Counted from the stretch's first letter, positions 26,771 through 36,399 are shown. The stretch: DNA of 64,000 bases from Thalassospira xiamenensis M-5 = DSM 17429 (GCF_000300235.2 NZ_CP004388.1:353501-417500), one strand, 5' to 3'. The notes: generated by a model from the letters alone, not told the origin. A program made the numbers and translations.

Positions 26771-26917
26771 GAGTCACCCCTTGGGCGACCTTTGTTGCGC
26801 AGGGTTTATGCGATAGGGGGGATAGAGTCAAGCGCAATCAGGCGCAAAAGCGCGATGTTCTGCGCTTTTGATGCCAATCGCATCGCAATCCGCGATTCAT
26901 CGGGACCAAGCTGCTGT

Positions 26918-27787
26918 TTAACCCGTGATGTTGATCGGGTCGATGGCGTGATTGTCGATCAGGCGGGCTTTGCCAAGATGGGCGGCGACAAAGACGCGGC
27001 TACGTTTGCGCACCCGATCTTCGACCCGTTCAAGCGTATCTGCGTCGCGGATTTCAAGGTAGTCAATCGATTTGAAACCGGCGTTCAGAATATCTTCGCG
27101 TCCCTTGGACAGAAGCGGGGCGATTTCCGCTCCTGTTGCCGCGGCTGTGGTGATTTCGCCCAAAACCCGGTCAAGTGTCGGGGCAATCGCGCGTTCTTCC
27201 GGTGTCAGATAGCGGTTGCGCGATGACATCGCCAGCCCGTCATCTTCGCGCAGGATCGGTGCGCCGATAATTTCGACCGGGATGTTCAGGTCGGTGGAGA
27301 AACGACGGATGACCATCAGCTGCTGATAGTCTTTCTGGCCGAATATCGCGCAATCGGGCAGGGCTTGCAGCAGAAGTTTGGTGACGATCTGGGCAACGCC
27401 GTCGAAATGGCCGGGGCGGGAAGCACCGCACAGGACGTTGGTAAATGATCCATCGACGCTGACACGAGTGGCAAAGCCTTCGGGATACATTTCTTCGACC
27501 GAGGGGGCAAAGCACAGCTCCACCCCGGCGGCATCGAGCATTTTCTGATCGTCTGGCAATGTACGGGGATAGGCACCGAAATCCTCGTTCGGGCCGAACT
27601 GCGTCGGATTGACGAAGATGCTGACAATGACGCGGTCGGCGTGATTGCGGACATGATCGGTCAGGCTGATATGACCGGCATGAAGAGCACCCATCGTCGG
27701 GACCAGTGCCACACGCAATCCTCGCGCGCGCCACCCGGCAACAACCGCGCGCAGTTCTGCAACGCTGTGAACGGTTTTAAGCGTCAT
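26918..27787 (-). CDS. panC: Pantoate--beta-alanine ligase (pantothenate synthetase)
   Basis: ATP-dependent condensation of pantoate and beta-alanine to pantothenate, the coenzyme A precursor. The nucleotidyltransferase signature is seen in ALVPTMGALHAGHISL, followed by SIFVNPTQFGPNEDF, IFGQKDYQQLMVIRRF and the KMSKS-equivalent DGLAMSSRNRYLTPEER. At 289 residues it has normal length. It lies directly downstream of panB with about 40 bases between them, and is followed by a terminator. Confidence 0.96.
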   Translation of the reverse strand: MTLKTVHSVAELRAVVAGWRARGLRVALVPTMGALHAGHISLTDHVRNHADRVIVSIFVNPTQFGPNEDFGAYPRTLPDDQKMLDAAGVELCFAPSVEEMYPEGFATRVSVDGSFTNVLCGASRPGHFDGVAQIVTKLLLQALPDCAIFGQKDYQQLMVIRRFSTDLNIPVEIIGAPILREDDGLAMSSRNRYLTPEERAIAPTLDRVLGEITTAAATGAEIAPLLSKGREDILNAGFKSIDYLEIRDADTLERVEDRVRKRSRVFVAAHLGKARLIDNHAIDPINITG

Positions 27788-27829
27788 GTTCGTCTTGTCG
27801 ATCGTCTGTTGGGCAAAAAGGCGGCACCG

Positions 27830-28678
27830 TTATTTTACGGCGCGCAATTTGCCGGGTTTGGTCACGCCAAAGCAATGATCGTCGGTCGGGAACTGACGGT
27901 TCCGGACTTCGGTGGCATAGCTTTCAACCGCTTTGGAGACCTGATCGCCCAGATCGGCATAGCGTTTGACGAATTTCGGGGTGAAATCGGAAAACAGCCC
28001 AAGGATATCCTCGGTCACCAGCACCTGCCCGTCGCAGGCAACAGATGCACCGATGCCAATCGTCGGAATGTCGATTTCCGTGGTGATAAGCCGTGCAACG
28101 GCCTCGACCGTGCCTTCGACAACCACTGAAAATGCACCGGCTTTGGCGACGGCCTTGGCATCGGCAATCACCTTGGCAGCAGCTTCTTCGCCGCGACCCT
28201 GGCTTTTGAAGCCGCCCATGGTGTTGACCTGCTGGGGCATCAGGCCGATATGGGCCATGACGGGAATGCCGCGCTGGCTGAGGAATTCGACGGTGTCAGC
28301 CAGTTCGGCGCCACCTTCGAGTTTCACCCCCGCGCATCCGGTTTCGGCAAGAATGCGCGATGCCGTGCGAAAAGCCTGTTCTTTGGATTCCTGATAGCTG
28401 CCAAACGGCAGATCGACGATCACGCAGGCGTTGGAGCTGCCGCGCATGACGGCCTTGCCGTGGTTGATCATCATGTCGACGGTGACGGCAAGCGTGCTTT
28501 CCATGCCGTAAACAACCATGCCCAGTGAATCCCCGACCAGAAGAAGATCGCAATGCGGGTCAAGGCGTTGCGCCATCGGCGTGGTATAGGCCGTCAGGCA
28601 GACAATCGGTTCTGCACCCTTGCGGGCGCGAATGGCAGGAACCGTGATGCGGCCCTGTTTTCTGGTGGTGGCACTCAT
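27830..28678 (-). CDS. panB: 3-methyl-2-oxobutanoate hydroxymethyltransferase
   Basis: First committed step of pantothenate synthesis, using methylene-tetrahydrofolate. Motifs include [85 protein letters not shown] and [23 protein letters not shown], all typical for PanB. At 282 residues it is full length. It heads the panBC unit. Confidence 0.97.
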   Translation of the reverse strand: MSATTRKQGRITVPAIRARKGAEPIVCLTAYTTPMAQRLDPHCDLLLVGDSLGMVVYGMESTLAVTVDMMINHGKAVMRGSSNACVIVDLPFGSYQESKEQAFRTASRILAETGCAGVKLEGGAELADTVEFLSQRGIPVMAHIGLMPQQVNTMGGFKSQGRGEEAAAKVIADAKAVAKAGAFSVVVEGTVEAVARLITTEIDIPTIGIGASVACDGQVLVTEDILGLFSDFTPKFVKRYADLGDQVSKAVESYATEVRNRQFPTDDHCFGVTKPGKLRAVK

Positions 28679-28868
28679 GACGTTTCTCCCCCGGTGTTAC
28701 CGGATCTGGCTGCCCGATCTGTGTCAGGCGTGCCGTCATGTTTACAATATGATGACCATTTGCGGGAACTGTTTTTTCGCAATCGCGAAACAGGCTTTTG
28801 GTCGAATAGCCTTTAACAGGAAGGGTTCCCTATTGTTACCGCAGGATATTCCGTCCATTTCGGGATTT

Positions 28869-28886
28869 GTTGTGCAATTGCACAAC
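28869..28886. promoter_or_regulatory. Perfect 18-base palindrome next to the fnrL stop
   Basis: GTTGTGCAATTGCACAAC is perfectly self-complementary and ends four bases from the fnrL stop codon. It has no T-run on either side and no loop, so it is less like a terminator than a dimeric protein-binding site. A second hairpin, TTTCGC-AATC-GCGAAA, lies at 28775-28790 in the same gap. Confidence 0.4.
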
Positions 28887-28890
28887 GCAA

Positions 28891-29589
28891 TCACAAACCT
28901 TCGGCAAGATCTTCAAGCATATCAATGCCGACGGCTTCGATATGGCGATTATCCTTAAGCGTGATCGTTGCTTCCTTGCGCAGCTGCGTCAGGGTGCGTG
29001 AAACCGTTTCGATGGTCAGGCCAAGGTAATCGGCGATGTCCGAGCGGCTCATCGGGACCTGGATCGTGTCGCTTTCCTCGCCGCGATGTTCCTGACGGCG
29101 GGCCAGCATCAAAAGGAAGGACGCAACCTTTTCCTTGGCGGTCTTGCGACCCAGCAGCAGCATCTGATCCTGTGCGGCGGCAAGTTCGTCAACCGCCATG
29201 CCCAGCATGCGTTTTTCAAGACGCGGGAATTCGTCAAACAGCTTTTCAAGCTTTTCGCGCGGGAAACGGCAGGCGGTTACCGGCTCGATTGCCTCGGCGG
29301 TGTAGCTGTATGTGGTGTTCAGAGCCAGACCAAGGAAATCACCAGGGAACAGGAAACCGGTGATCTGGCGGCGGCCGTCGCCCAGAAGTTTGTATAGTTT
29401 TACCGAACCCGACGTGACGTTAAACACGTAATCGGCATCTTCGGCTTCGTGGAAAATCGTGCTGTGCGGATCGAACTGAACATGGGTCAGCATCTGGCGC
29501 AAACGATCATGCTCCGTGCCCTGCAAAGAAGAGCAGAAGGTCAGGTCCTTGATTCCGCAGGCCTCACAAAGCTGGGAACGGACAGACAT
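28891..29589 (-). CDS. fnrL: FNR-type oxygen-sensing regulator (FnrL-like)
   Basis: Crp/Fnr-family regulator that binds TTGAT-type boxes when its oxygen-labile 4Fe-4S cluster is intact. The cluster ligands are visible: Cys8, Cys11 and Cys19 (CxxCx7C) plus Cys107, the spacing I associate with alphaproteobacterial FnrL rather than E. coli Fnr. The cNMP-like beta-roll lies at about 30-120, then the dimer helix, then the HTH SRSDIADYLGLTIETVSRTL with the ExxSR recognition helix. At 232 residues it is full length. It is adjacent to and reads with the cco cluster, its expected regulon. Confidence 0.93.
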   Translation of the reverse strand: MSVRSQLCEACGIKDLTFCSSLQGTEHDRLRQMLTHVQFDPHSTIFHEAEDADYVFNVTSGSVKLYKLLGDGRRQITGFLFPGDFLGLALNTTYSYTAEAIEPVTACRFPREKLEKLFDEFPRLEKRMLGMAVDELAAAQDQMLLLGRKTAKEKVASFLLMLARRQEHRGEESDTIQVPMSRSDIADYLGLTIETVSRTLTQLRKEATITLKDNRHIEAVGIDMLEDLAEGL

Positions 29590-29670
29590 GGCAAACTCCG
29601 GAGCTACATGTACTTAAGATGTCAGATTGGAATTAATCTATGCGATCTGACTGCATCAGTTCAAGCGATA

Positions 29671-29859
29671 CTAACGTTTGTCTCCGTTGTTTTTCGTATG
29701 GCTGTCCTGCGGTTGCTGTTCATCGTCATCAAAAAGGATGCGATTGGCGGCTCCTTCCATGTCATCGAACTGCCCCGATTTAAGCGACCACAGAAATGCT
29801 GCCAATCCGAGAAGCCCCAGAAACAGGGCGATTGGTATCAGAAGTAATAGGTTGCTCAT
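29671..29859 (-). CDS. ccoS: cbb3 oxidase maturation protein CcoS
   Basis: Small single-span membrane protein of 62 residues, needed for heme and copper insertion into the cbb3 oxidase. The sequence MSNLLLLIPIALFLGLLGLAAFLWSLKSGQFDDMEGAANRILFDDD shows the membrane helix followed by the conserved QFDDMEG(A/P)A.RIL(F)DD motif. It overlaps the ccoI stop by four bases (ATGA). Last gene of the ccoGHIS unit. Confidence 0.95.
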   Translation of the reverse strand: MSNLLLLIPIALFLGLLGLAAFLWSLKSGQFDDMEGAANRILFDDDEQQPQDSHTKNNGDKR

Positions 29860-32288
29860 ACTGACGGCGCTCCTGCCTCTTGGGCATGTACGGGGAGGGC
29901 GGAAGGATCTTCGGCCCGCTGTTTGTCTGTTCCAGATCTCAGGCGCAATGCGTTGGCAATCACAATCAAAGAGGATGAAGACATCGCAATGGCGGCAATC
30001 AGTGGTGTGACCATGCCCGATACTGCCAATGGAATCGTGATCAGGTTATAGGCAAATGACAGGGTGAAATTCTGTCGGACAAGCCGGTCGGATTTCCTGG
30101 CAACGTCGATGGCCTCGATCACGGCCGAAAGGCGGTCGCCCTGAAACACGATATCGGCGACATTCTGGCTGATTTCGGCTGCACTTGCCGGTGACATGGA
30201 TGCATAAGCGGCGGCAAGGGCCGGCGCATCATTAATGCCGTCACCGACCATCAGGTCACATTTGCCATTTTCGGCGCGACGGGCGATTTCGTTTGCCTTG
30301 TCCGCCGGTGAAAGCTGCGCCTTCCAATCGCGAATGCCCAGTGTTTCGGCAAGTCGAGCAACCGTCACGGCCCGGTCCCCCGATAGCAGCGATATGTCAA
30401 AACCACGCGAAGACAGGGTTTCGATGACCTGTTCGGCATCATGACGCGGGGCATCGCGGAAAACAAAACGGGTTGCGGCCCGGCCCGGTTCCTGCAACCA
30501 CATTTCGGGGCCTGCAATGTGGCTGGACAGGTCGGCATTTTCTGCAATACCGCAAAATGCCCGGCTGCCCAATCGGACCGTGCCGCCGGGCAATTCTGCT
30601 GAGAGTCCCTGGCCGGGATGTTCCGAAACATTGGCGATTGGCGTTACATTTCCGGCAGCCCGTACAAGGGCACGCGACAGTGGGTGTGTGCTATTGGCCG
30701 CGATGGATGCGGCCAGTTCAAGCGCAGTGTCATCGTCCGGATTGGAGATCAATTCGGGCTTGCCGGTGGTCAATGTGCCGGTCTTATCAAAAATGACACC
30801 GCGAATACGGGTCAGTCTTTCAAGGGCCGTGGCTGATTTGACCAAGATACCAGCGCGCAACAGCCGCCCGGTCGCAATCACCTGAACAACCGGCACGGCA
30901 AGGGCAAGGGCACAGGGGCAGGTGATGATCAGAACGGCAATCGCATTCATCAGGGCATCCTGCCAGCCAATCCCGCCAATCAGCCACCAGCCGAGAAATG
31001 TCGTGCCCGAAAGAAGGTGGACCACCGGGGCATAGGATTTGGCGACACGGTCGGCAAGGGCGACATATCGGGCGCGTCCCTGTTCGGCGTTTTCCATCAA
31101 CCGGACAATTTCAGCCAGAAGCGTTGTTTGACCGGTCGCAGTAACGCGGATGCGCAACGGGGCCGATATATTGGTTGTTCCGGCGAAAACGGTTGTGCCT
31201 GGTTTGGCGGTGTTCGGGATGCTTTCCCCCGTTATCAGGCTGGTATCGATATCCGATTGACCATCAAGGATTTCACCATCAATGCCGATCCGCTCCCCCG
31301 CTGCCACCAGAACGATCATGCCCGGTTTGGCCTTGTCCGGTGCGATCAGTCGGCGGGTGCCATCGTCAGCCAGAACCGTGACCGAGCGCGCATTCAGCGA
31401 TAGCAGATGTTCGGCGGCTGATCGGGCCTGACCACGGGCGCGGCTGTCAAGATATCGGCCAACCAGCAGGAAAAACAAAAGCGTTATGGCAGAATCGAAA
31501 TAGGCATGGGGGCCGCCGCGCATGGTTTCGGCCAGACTCATGCCAAGGGCAAGAATGACCCCCAGGCTGATCGGCACATCCATATTGACCCGGCGATTGC
31601 GGATCGCACCCCATGCGGACCGGTAAAACGGCATTCCGGCATAGACGGCTGCCGGAAGGGCAATCAGGGCCGATATCCAATGGAAAAGATCGCGGGTTGC
31701 CCCGCCCATTCCCTGAAAATATCCGGCCCAGACAGAAACCGACAGCAGCATGACGTTGCCCGCGGCAAATCCGGCAACCGCCAGACAGCGCAGCAATTCG
31801 CTGTTGCGGGCCTGTGTTGCCTGTTCTAGCGCTGCGGGATCGAACGGGATCAGCCGGTATCCCATCTGCAGAACCGGTTTAACCAGTTCATCCACATCGG
31901 CAATGTCACCGTTCCATGTCAGCCGTAACCGGCGGGTAGTCATATTGACGCGCGCATGCAGGACAGACGGATTTTTTTGCAGCAGGGTTTCGATCAGCCA
32001 GACACAGGCCGCACAATGTATGCCATCCACCATCAGGTTAAGATGATGAACGCCTTCGTCGTCAGTGCTGACAAGATCGGTGAAATTAACCGCAGCGATT
32101 TCATCGCTATCAGGGCGCAATGGCCGGGCTTTGGGATCGATGCTTCGGCGGCTGTAATAGGATTTAAGACCCAGATCGCCCAGAAGTTCAAACGCACCTG
32201 CACATCCCCGACAGCAAAAATCAGGCCCGACCGGTGACATCGAGGTCACCGGATCTCCACAATGGCGGCAGGTGGTTTGGGGGGTCAT
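29856..32288 (-). CDS. ccoI: Copper-type P1B ATPase CcoI
   Basis: Inner-membrane P-type ATPase thought to export copper for cbb3 oxidase assembly, 810 residues. The N-terminus has a cysteine-rich segment (CRHCG and CCRGCAGAF) followed by one heavy-metal-associated domain with GIHCAACVW (Cys92, Cys95). The membrane CPC motif is in ITCPCALALAVPV, the phosphorylation site in FDKTGTLTTG, and the hinge in MVGDGINDAPALAAA. It overlaps ccoH and ccoS by four bases each. The metal could also be assigned as in FixI, whose exact metal is debated; copper(I) is best supported for the family. Confidence 0.95.
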   Translation of the reverse strand: MTPQTTCRHCGDPVTSMSPVGPDFCCRGCAGAFELLGDLGLKSYYSRRSIDPKARPLRPDSDEIAAVNFTDLVSTDDEGVHHLNLMVDGIHCAACVWLIETLLQKNPSVLHARVNMTTRRLRLTWNGDIADVDELVKPVLQMGYRLIPFDPAALEQATQARNSELLRCLAVAGFAAGNVMLLSVSVWAGYFQGMGGATRDLFHWISALIALPAAVYAGMPFYRSAWGAIRNRRVNMDVPISLGVILALGMSLAETMRGGPHAYFDSAITLLFFLLVGRYLDSRARGQARSAAEHLLSLNARSVTVLADDGTRRLIAPDKAKPGMIVLVAAGERIGIDGEILDGQSDIDTSLITGESIPNTAKPGTTVFAGTTNISAPLRIRVTATGQTTLLAEIVRLMENAEQGRARYVALADRVAKSYAPVVHLLSGTTFLGWWLIGGIGWQDALMNAIAVLIITCPCALALAVPVVQVIATGRLLRAGILVKSATALERLTRIRGVIFDKTGTLTTGKPELISNPDDDTALELAASIAANSTHPLSRALVRAAGNVTPIANVSEHPGQGLSAELPGGTVRLGSRAFCGIAENADLSSHIAGPEMWLQEPGRAATRFVFRDAPRHDAEQVIETLSSRGFDISLLSGDRAVTVARLAETLGIRDWKAQLSPADKANEIARRAENGKCDLMVGDGINDAPALAAAYASMSPASAAEISQNVADIVFQGDRLSAVIEAIDVARKSDRLVRQNFTLSFAYNLITIPLAVSGMVTPLIAAIAMSSSSLIVIANALRLRSGTDKQRAEDPSALPVHAQEAGAPSV

Positions 32289-32803
32289 GGTTTTACGACA
32301 ACGGTCTCGACAGTCTGATAATCATCACCAAGGGCGTGTGCAATGGTCCGGATTTCCCAACGGCCATAAACCGGGAACGCGGCACTTGCCCGATATTCCC
32401 CGGGCGCGATTTCCGCCATTCGCACGGTCTGGTCAAGATCGTCACGGTCCGAACGCCGCAAAACGATTTCCATTTTGGCACCGCTGATCGGTTGGGAATC
32501 GCGATCCCGGAACAGGACAGTAACCGTCGCAGACTGATTGATCAGACCCTCGACCGACAGTTTGCTGCGCCATCCCAATTCGGCCTGACGCTGCGCGCCC
32601 GACATTGCGGCGTTATAATTGTTGCCTTCTTCGAAGGCGTGTTTGGTGACAAGCCCGTTCCAGCTTGTCATTGAAAACGTGATCAGCGAGATGTTGGCGA
32701 TCAGCATGATCGCGAAACCGCCAACAAAGTACCACGGGATCAGGCGATCCGATTTGCGCGGACCCGCAACAGAGGATGGTGAGGTTGTGGTCTGGGTCGT
32801 CAT
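32285..32803 (-). CDS. ccoH: cbb3 oxidase assembly protein CcoH (FixH)
   Basis: Assembly protein of 172 residues. The start at 32803 is chosen because AGGAGA lies seven bases before it; an upstream TTG in frame is ignored. After a short cytoplasmic segment comes one membrane helix (WYFVGGFAIMLIANISLITFSM). The periplasmic domain contains VTVLFRDRDSQPISGAKMEI and PVYGRWEIRTIAHALGDDYQ, typical of FixH. Four-base overlap with ccoI. CcoH is known to stay with assembly intermediates of the oxidase. Confidence 0.93.
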   Translation of the reverse strand: MTTQTTTSPSSVAGPRKSDRLIPWYFVGGFAIMLIANISLITFSMTSWNGLVTKHAFEEGNNYNAAMSGAQRQAELGWRSKLSVEGLINQSATVTVLFRDRDSQPISGAKMEIVLRRSDRDDLDQTVRMAEIAPGEYRASAAFPVYGRWEIRTIAHALGDDYQTVETVVVKP

Positions 32804-32862
32804 CTTTCTATCTCCTGTCCGGCGCAATAGGGTCGGTGGCCGGATCGTCAGGCGGGTGGCGG

Positions 32863-34359
32863 TTATTTCGGACCGGCAAATACGGTATCATAAGTTTCGC
32901 GAATATTGTCCTTTGGATCGGTCACGCTGAACTCGAACGGTGTGGCTTCGCCGTCCAGTACTTCTGGATCGGCCGCAACAAAGACACGGAAACTGCCAAC
33001 GCGGTCCGGGGCAACATCCAGGCTGAATGTGCCATCCTGATTAGGTGTCAGACCGATAACCTGAAAATCGGTGGCAACAAGCCCTTCGATTGTAAGGATA
33101 TAGGTTTTGGCAGCCTGTTCTTTGTTCAGGACCTTTAAGGTGTAGCCATTTCGGACATCACCATCGGACAGTCGGACGAATATCGGGTTGCGATCCCGCA
33201 AAACGTTGACTTCAAGTGTCGTGCGATTGAACAGGCCAAAGGCCATCACGCCTGCGACCAGCATCACGATGATCGAATAGAAAATGGTACGCGGCCGGAC
33301 AATGCGGATTTTGGTTGCCTTGCCATGCGCACGCAACTGGCTGTTTTGCACCGAATCAAACCGGACCAGATCACGCGGGAAGCCGACCTTGTCCATCATT
33401 TCGTTACACGCATCGATACACAGGCCACAGCCGATGCATTCCATCTGCAATCCGTCACGGATATCGATCCCCGTCGGACAGACGTTAAAGCAGGCATAGC
33501 AATCAATGCAGTGGCCGACTTCCGGCACTTCGCCGCGGACAAGGTTCTTGCGCTTGATCGGACCACGCGGTTCGCCGCGCCAGCCTTCATAGGTGACGAT
33601 CATCGACTCGTCATCAAGCATCGCCGACTGGAAACGCGGCCACGGGCACATATAGGTGCAAACCTGTTCGCGCGCCCACCCGGCCAGCAGATAGGTCGAA
33701 AAAGTCAGGAACGCGATGGTGACATAAACACCCAGTGACGCATCGCCGGTAAAGATATCGGCCATGACCGTCGGCGCATCGTGGAAATAAAGCACAAACG
33801 CACCGCCGGTTGCCGCGGCAATCACCAGCCATGAAAGATGGGTCGCGCCGATTTTCCAGACTTTTTCGAATGTCCAGGGCGATTTGTCCAGACGCATGCG
33901 CGCATTGCGATCCCCCTGGATATGACGTTCGACCAGCATGAAAAGATCGGTCCACACCGTTTGCGGACAGCCATAACCGCACCAGATACGGCCAAACAGC
34001 GACGTTGCCAGAAACAGACCGATCGCGGCAAGGATCAGAAGGCCGGTGATGTAATAGACTTCCTGCGGCCAGATCTCGATAAAGAAGAAATAGGCGCGGC
34101 CAAGATCCATGTCGATCAGCACGGCCTGATCCGGTGCCGAAGGTCCGCGGTCCCAGCGCAGCCAGGGAACAATCCAGTAAATGGCAAGCAGAGCGACCAG
34201 TGCAAACCATTTCAGGTTACGGAAACGGCCCGAGACCCGTTTCGGATAGACCTTGTCGCGGGTTTTATAAAGTGGCTGGTCGCGGTCATCTTCCGGCAGT
34301 GTATCGTTTTGCGGGATCGGATGTGCGGGATCGGGCTGTTGCAAATGGGGCATGGCCAT
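32863..34359 (-). CDS. ccoG: cbb3 oxidase accessory ferredoxin CcoG (FixG)
   Basis: Membrane-bound ferredoxin-like protein, now regarded as a cupric reductase feeding copper to cbb3 assembly. Several membrane helices are seen (ALVALLAIYWIVPWL, LLILAAIGLFLATSLFG). It has the NapH/FixG cluster motif GRIWCGYGCPQTVWTDLFMLVE and two 4Fe-4S sites (CIDCYACFNVCPTGIDI and CIGCGLCIDACNEMMDKVG). The C-terminus is an Ig-like FixG domain. I chose the ATG at 34359 (CAGG eight bases before); in-frame ATGs as far as 34458 exist, so the first 33 possible residues are uncertain. Confidence 0.93.
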   Translation of the reverse strand: MAMPHLQQPDPAHPIPQNDTLPEDDRDQPLYKTRDKVYPKRVSGRFRNLKWFALVALLAIYWIVPWLRWDRGPSAPDQAVLIDMDLGRAYFFFIEIWPQEVYYITGLLILAAIGLFLATSLFGRIWCGYGCPQTVWTDLFMLVERHIQGDRNARMRLDKSPWTFEKVWKIGATHLSWLVIAAATGGAFVLYFHDAPTVMADIFTGDASLGVYVTIAFLTFSTYLLAGWAREQVCTYMCPWPRFQSAMLDDESMIVTYEGWRGEPRGPIKRKNLVRGEVPEVGHCIDCYACFNVCPTGIDIRDGLQMECIGCGLCIDACNEMMDKVGFPRDLVRFDSVQNSQLRAHGKATKIRIVRPRTIFYSIIVMLVAGVMAFGLFNRTTLEVNVLRDRNPIFVRLSDGDVRNGYTLKVLNKEQAAKTYILTIEGLVATDFQVIGLTPNQDGTFSLDVAPDRVGSFRVFVAADPEVLDGEATPFEFSVTDPKDNIRETYDTVFAGPK

Positions 34360-34507
34360 TGTCGCTACCTGACTGTTGGGCCGCATCGCCGATAACTGCT
34401 CTCTTGTGGCTTTGGGGCCACCAGTTATCTGCATGGTGCACAACATGGCATGCGGCATGCCATGTCGGATTAGGATTATTCAAATTGCAGTGCCAACATA
34501 CGAAAAA

Positions 34508-34574
34508 CCCGCCGCACCCCACCATGACACAAATCAATTTTTGATCAGATCACAGTGTATAAAGGTGCGGCGGG
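34508..34574 (-). terminator. Terminator of ccoNOQP with long loop
   Basis: CCCGCCGCACC (read leftward from 34574) pairs perfectly with GGTGCGGCGGG (ending 34508) over 11 bases, followed by TTTTTCG. The loop is unusually long at 45 bases and contains the FNR-like box at 34524-34537. It starts 17 bases after the ccoP stop. Confidence 0.7.
34524..34537 (-). promoter_or_regulatory. FNR/FixK-like box upstream of ccoG
   Basis: TTGATTTGTGTCAT, read leftward, has a perfect left half TTGAT and a right half GTCAT against the common GTCAA. Its centre is about 170 bases from the chosen ccoG start. It would place a separate promoter for ccoGHIS in the loop of the ccoNOQP terminator. Confidence 0.5.
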
Positions 34575-34590
34575 CAGAAGATTTTAAAGG

Positions 34591-35463
34591 TTACTGACCG
34601 CCACCAAGCGAGTGGACATAAACCGTCAGCATCTTGATGGTTTCTTCGTCAAGACGACCACCCCATGCCGGCATGACGCCGCCACGCGAATTGGTCACGG
34701 TTTCGGTAATGGCCGCGGCATCACCACCATACAGCCAGATCGCATCCGTCAGGTTCGGTGCCCCCAATTCCTGAACACCCTTGGCGTCTTCGCCATGACA
34801 GGATGCGCAGTTATCAGCGAAGACTTCCATGCCGCGGGCTGCCGCGGCCTTGTCGGTTTCGCGTCCGTTAAAGGACAGGACATACTGAACAACATCATTG
34901 ATGCCATCGCGTTCCAGTATCTCGTCACGACCAAAGGCAGGCATATCGTTGAAACGCGTATCATCATTGGCATCCCAGCGGATACCGACATGCAGCGTTT
35001 CATTGATGGTTTCAAGCGAACCACCCCACAGCCAGTCATCGTCCTGAAGGGATGGGAAGCCCGGGTTGCCCGAACCGCCGGTGCCATGACACGGTGCGCA
35101 GTTTTCTGCAAACACGGCCTTGCCACCTGCCATCGAGAAGTTCAGCAATTCGCTGTCATTAACGATTTCATCCAGATCCAGTGCTGCCAGACGCTCCATA
35201 TACGGTGCGCGTTCGGCGGCAACATTGGCCATGGTTTCATGCAGTTGGGTCCGGTTGGTGGTTTCGAACATACCGGTAAGGTAGCTCGTTGCCGTCGGCC
35301 AGGACGGATAAACCACCCAATAGCCGACCGACCAGACGATTGTGGCCCAGAAAACATAGACCCACCAGGACGGCAGCGGTGTATTCAGCTCTTTGATGCC
35401 ATCCCATTCATGACCGGTGGTTTCGTGACCCGAAACCTGGTCTTTTTCGACATGTGTCGACAT
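34591..35463 (-). CDS. ccoP: cbb3 oxidase diheme cytochrome c subunit CcoP
   Basis: Membrane-anchored diheme cytochrome c that passes electrons from the bc1 complex to the oxidase core. Family features are HEWDGIKELNTPLPSWWVYVFWATIVWSVGYWVVYPSWP at the N-terminal helix, and heme sites CAPCH (122-126) and CASCH (219-223), each followed by an axial methionine region (MPAFG and MPAWGG). At 290 residues it is normal. Fourth gene of ccoNOQP, 15 bases after ccoQ. Confidence 0.97.
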   Translation of the reverse strand: MSTHVEKDQVSGHETTGHEWDGIKELNTPLPSWWVYVFWATIVWSVGYWVVYPSWPTATSYLTGMFETTNRTQLHETMANVAAERAPYMERLAALDLDEIVNDSELLNFSMAGGKAVFAENCAPCHGTGGSGNPGFPSLQDDDWLWGGSLETINETLHVGIRWDANDDTRFNDMPAFGRDEILERDGINDVVQYVLSFNGRETDKAAAARGMEVFADNCASCHGEDAKGVQELGAPNLTDAIWLYGGDAAAITETVTNSRGGVMPAWGGRLDEETIKMLTVYVHSLGGGQ

Positions 35464-35478
35464 AGCTCGGTTCTCCCC

Positions 35479-35640
35479 CTATTCCTCATCCCGAAACGGA
35501 ATCCGGGCATGCTCTTCCATGTCTTTCCGGCGCTTTTTGCTGGGCCACATGACCCAGGCAATGATCGCCCCGAAAAGCAGCATCAGCCACAGACCCCACA
35601 AGGGTCGGAAAAAGTCAGCGAGTTGCGTAAAGAATTCCAT
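35479..35640 (-). CDS. ccoQ: cbb3 oxidase subunit CcoQ
   Basis: Small single-span membrane protein of 53 residues, easily missed by length cut-offs. It begins MEFFTQLADFFRPLWG, continues with a helix containing LMLLFGAIIAWVMWPS and ends in a charged tail (KKRRKDMEEHARIPFRDEE). CcoQ stabilises the association of CcoP with CcoNO. It fits exactly between ccoO and ccoP, with 16 and 15 bases on either side. Confidence 0.93.
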   Translation of the reverse strand: MEFFTQLADFFRPLWGLWLMLLFGAIIAWVMWPSKKRRKDMEEHARIPFRDEE

Positions 35641-35656
35641 GACGTTCCCCTTCGCC

Positions 35657-36385
35657 TTAGCGCAGGTTCAGTTGCGGGTTGTAGGTGGTGAAATCGACCA
35701 TGCGACCCAGGACCTGCAGATACGCGACCAGCGCATCCATTTCGGTCAGTTTCGCGGGGTTTCCGTCAAAGTCACCGGTTGCCGCATTCGGATAACGTGC
35801 AAGGAGTTCATCGTAATCCTCGTCCGCCATCGCCTGCAGATACAGGTCGGCCTTGGCATTCTCGATCTGCTCGTCGGTATAAGGAACACCAACCATTTTA
35901 AGCGTTTCAAGATGGGCCTGGGCGTCATCGAACTTCAATTCGCGTTCCGCCAGGAACGGATAGCCCGGCATGATCGATTCCGGCACGACAGAGCGCGGAT
36001 CTTTCAGGTGGGCAACATGCCAGTCGTTGGAATATTTGGCACCAACGCGGGCAAGGTCCGGTCCGGTACGTTTCGATCCCCACTGGAACGGATGGTCATA
36101 CATCGATTCCGCGGCAAGGCTGTAATGGCCATAACGTTCGACCTCGTCACGGAACGGACGGATCTGCTGGGAATGGCAGTTATAGCAGCCTTCGCGGAGA
36201 TAGATGTTGCGACCCGCCTGTTCGAGCGGTGAATAGGGACGGACCCCTTCGACCTTCTCGATGGTCTGTTCCATCGTGAACAACGGCACGATTTCGACAA
36301 TACCACCGATGATGATGGTCAGGAAAATCCCGAGGATGAGAACAAAGACGTTCTTCTCAACAATGTGGTGTTTTTTCAGAAGCAT
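35657..36385 (-). CDS. ccoO: cbb3 oxidase monoheme cytochrome c subunit CcoO
   Basis: Membrane-anchored cytochrome c subunit of the oxidase, 242 residues. The N-terminal helix ([24 protein letters not shown]) precedes the heme-binding site CYNCH (67-71) in [15 protein letters not shown], followed by [38 protein letters not shown] and MPGYPFL, all diagnostic for FixO/CcoO. Fourteen bases after ccoN. Confidence 0.97.
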   Translation of the reverse strand: MLLKKHHIVEKNVFVLILGIFLTIIIGGIVEIVPLFTMEQTIEKVEGVRPYSPLEQAGRNIYLREGCYNCHSQQIRPFRDEVERYGHYSLAAESMYDHPFQWGSKRTGPDLARVGAKYSNDWHVAHLKDPRSVVPESIMPGYPFLAERELKFDDAQAHLETLKMVGVPYTDEQIENAKADLYLQAMADEDYDELLARYPNAATGDFDGNPAKLTEMDALVAYLQVLGRMVDFTTYNPQLNLR

Positions 36386-36399
36386 TTTTCACATCCCCC

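Noticed and set aside
26700-26917. 4.5S RNA gene next to ffh
   Set aside because: The gap lacks the conserved GGAAGCAGC-type loop; what is there is a terminator for panBC.
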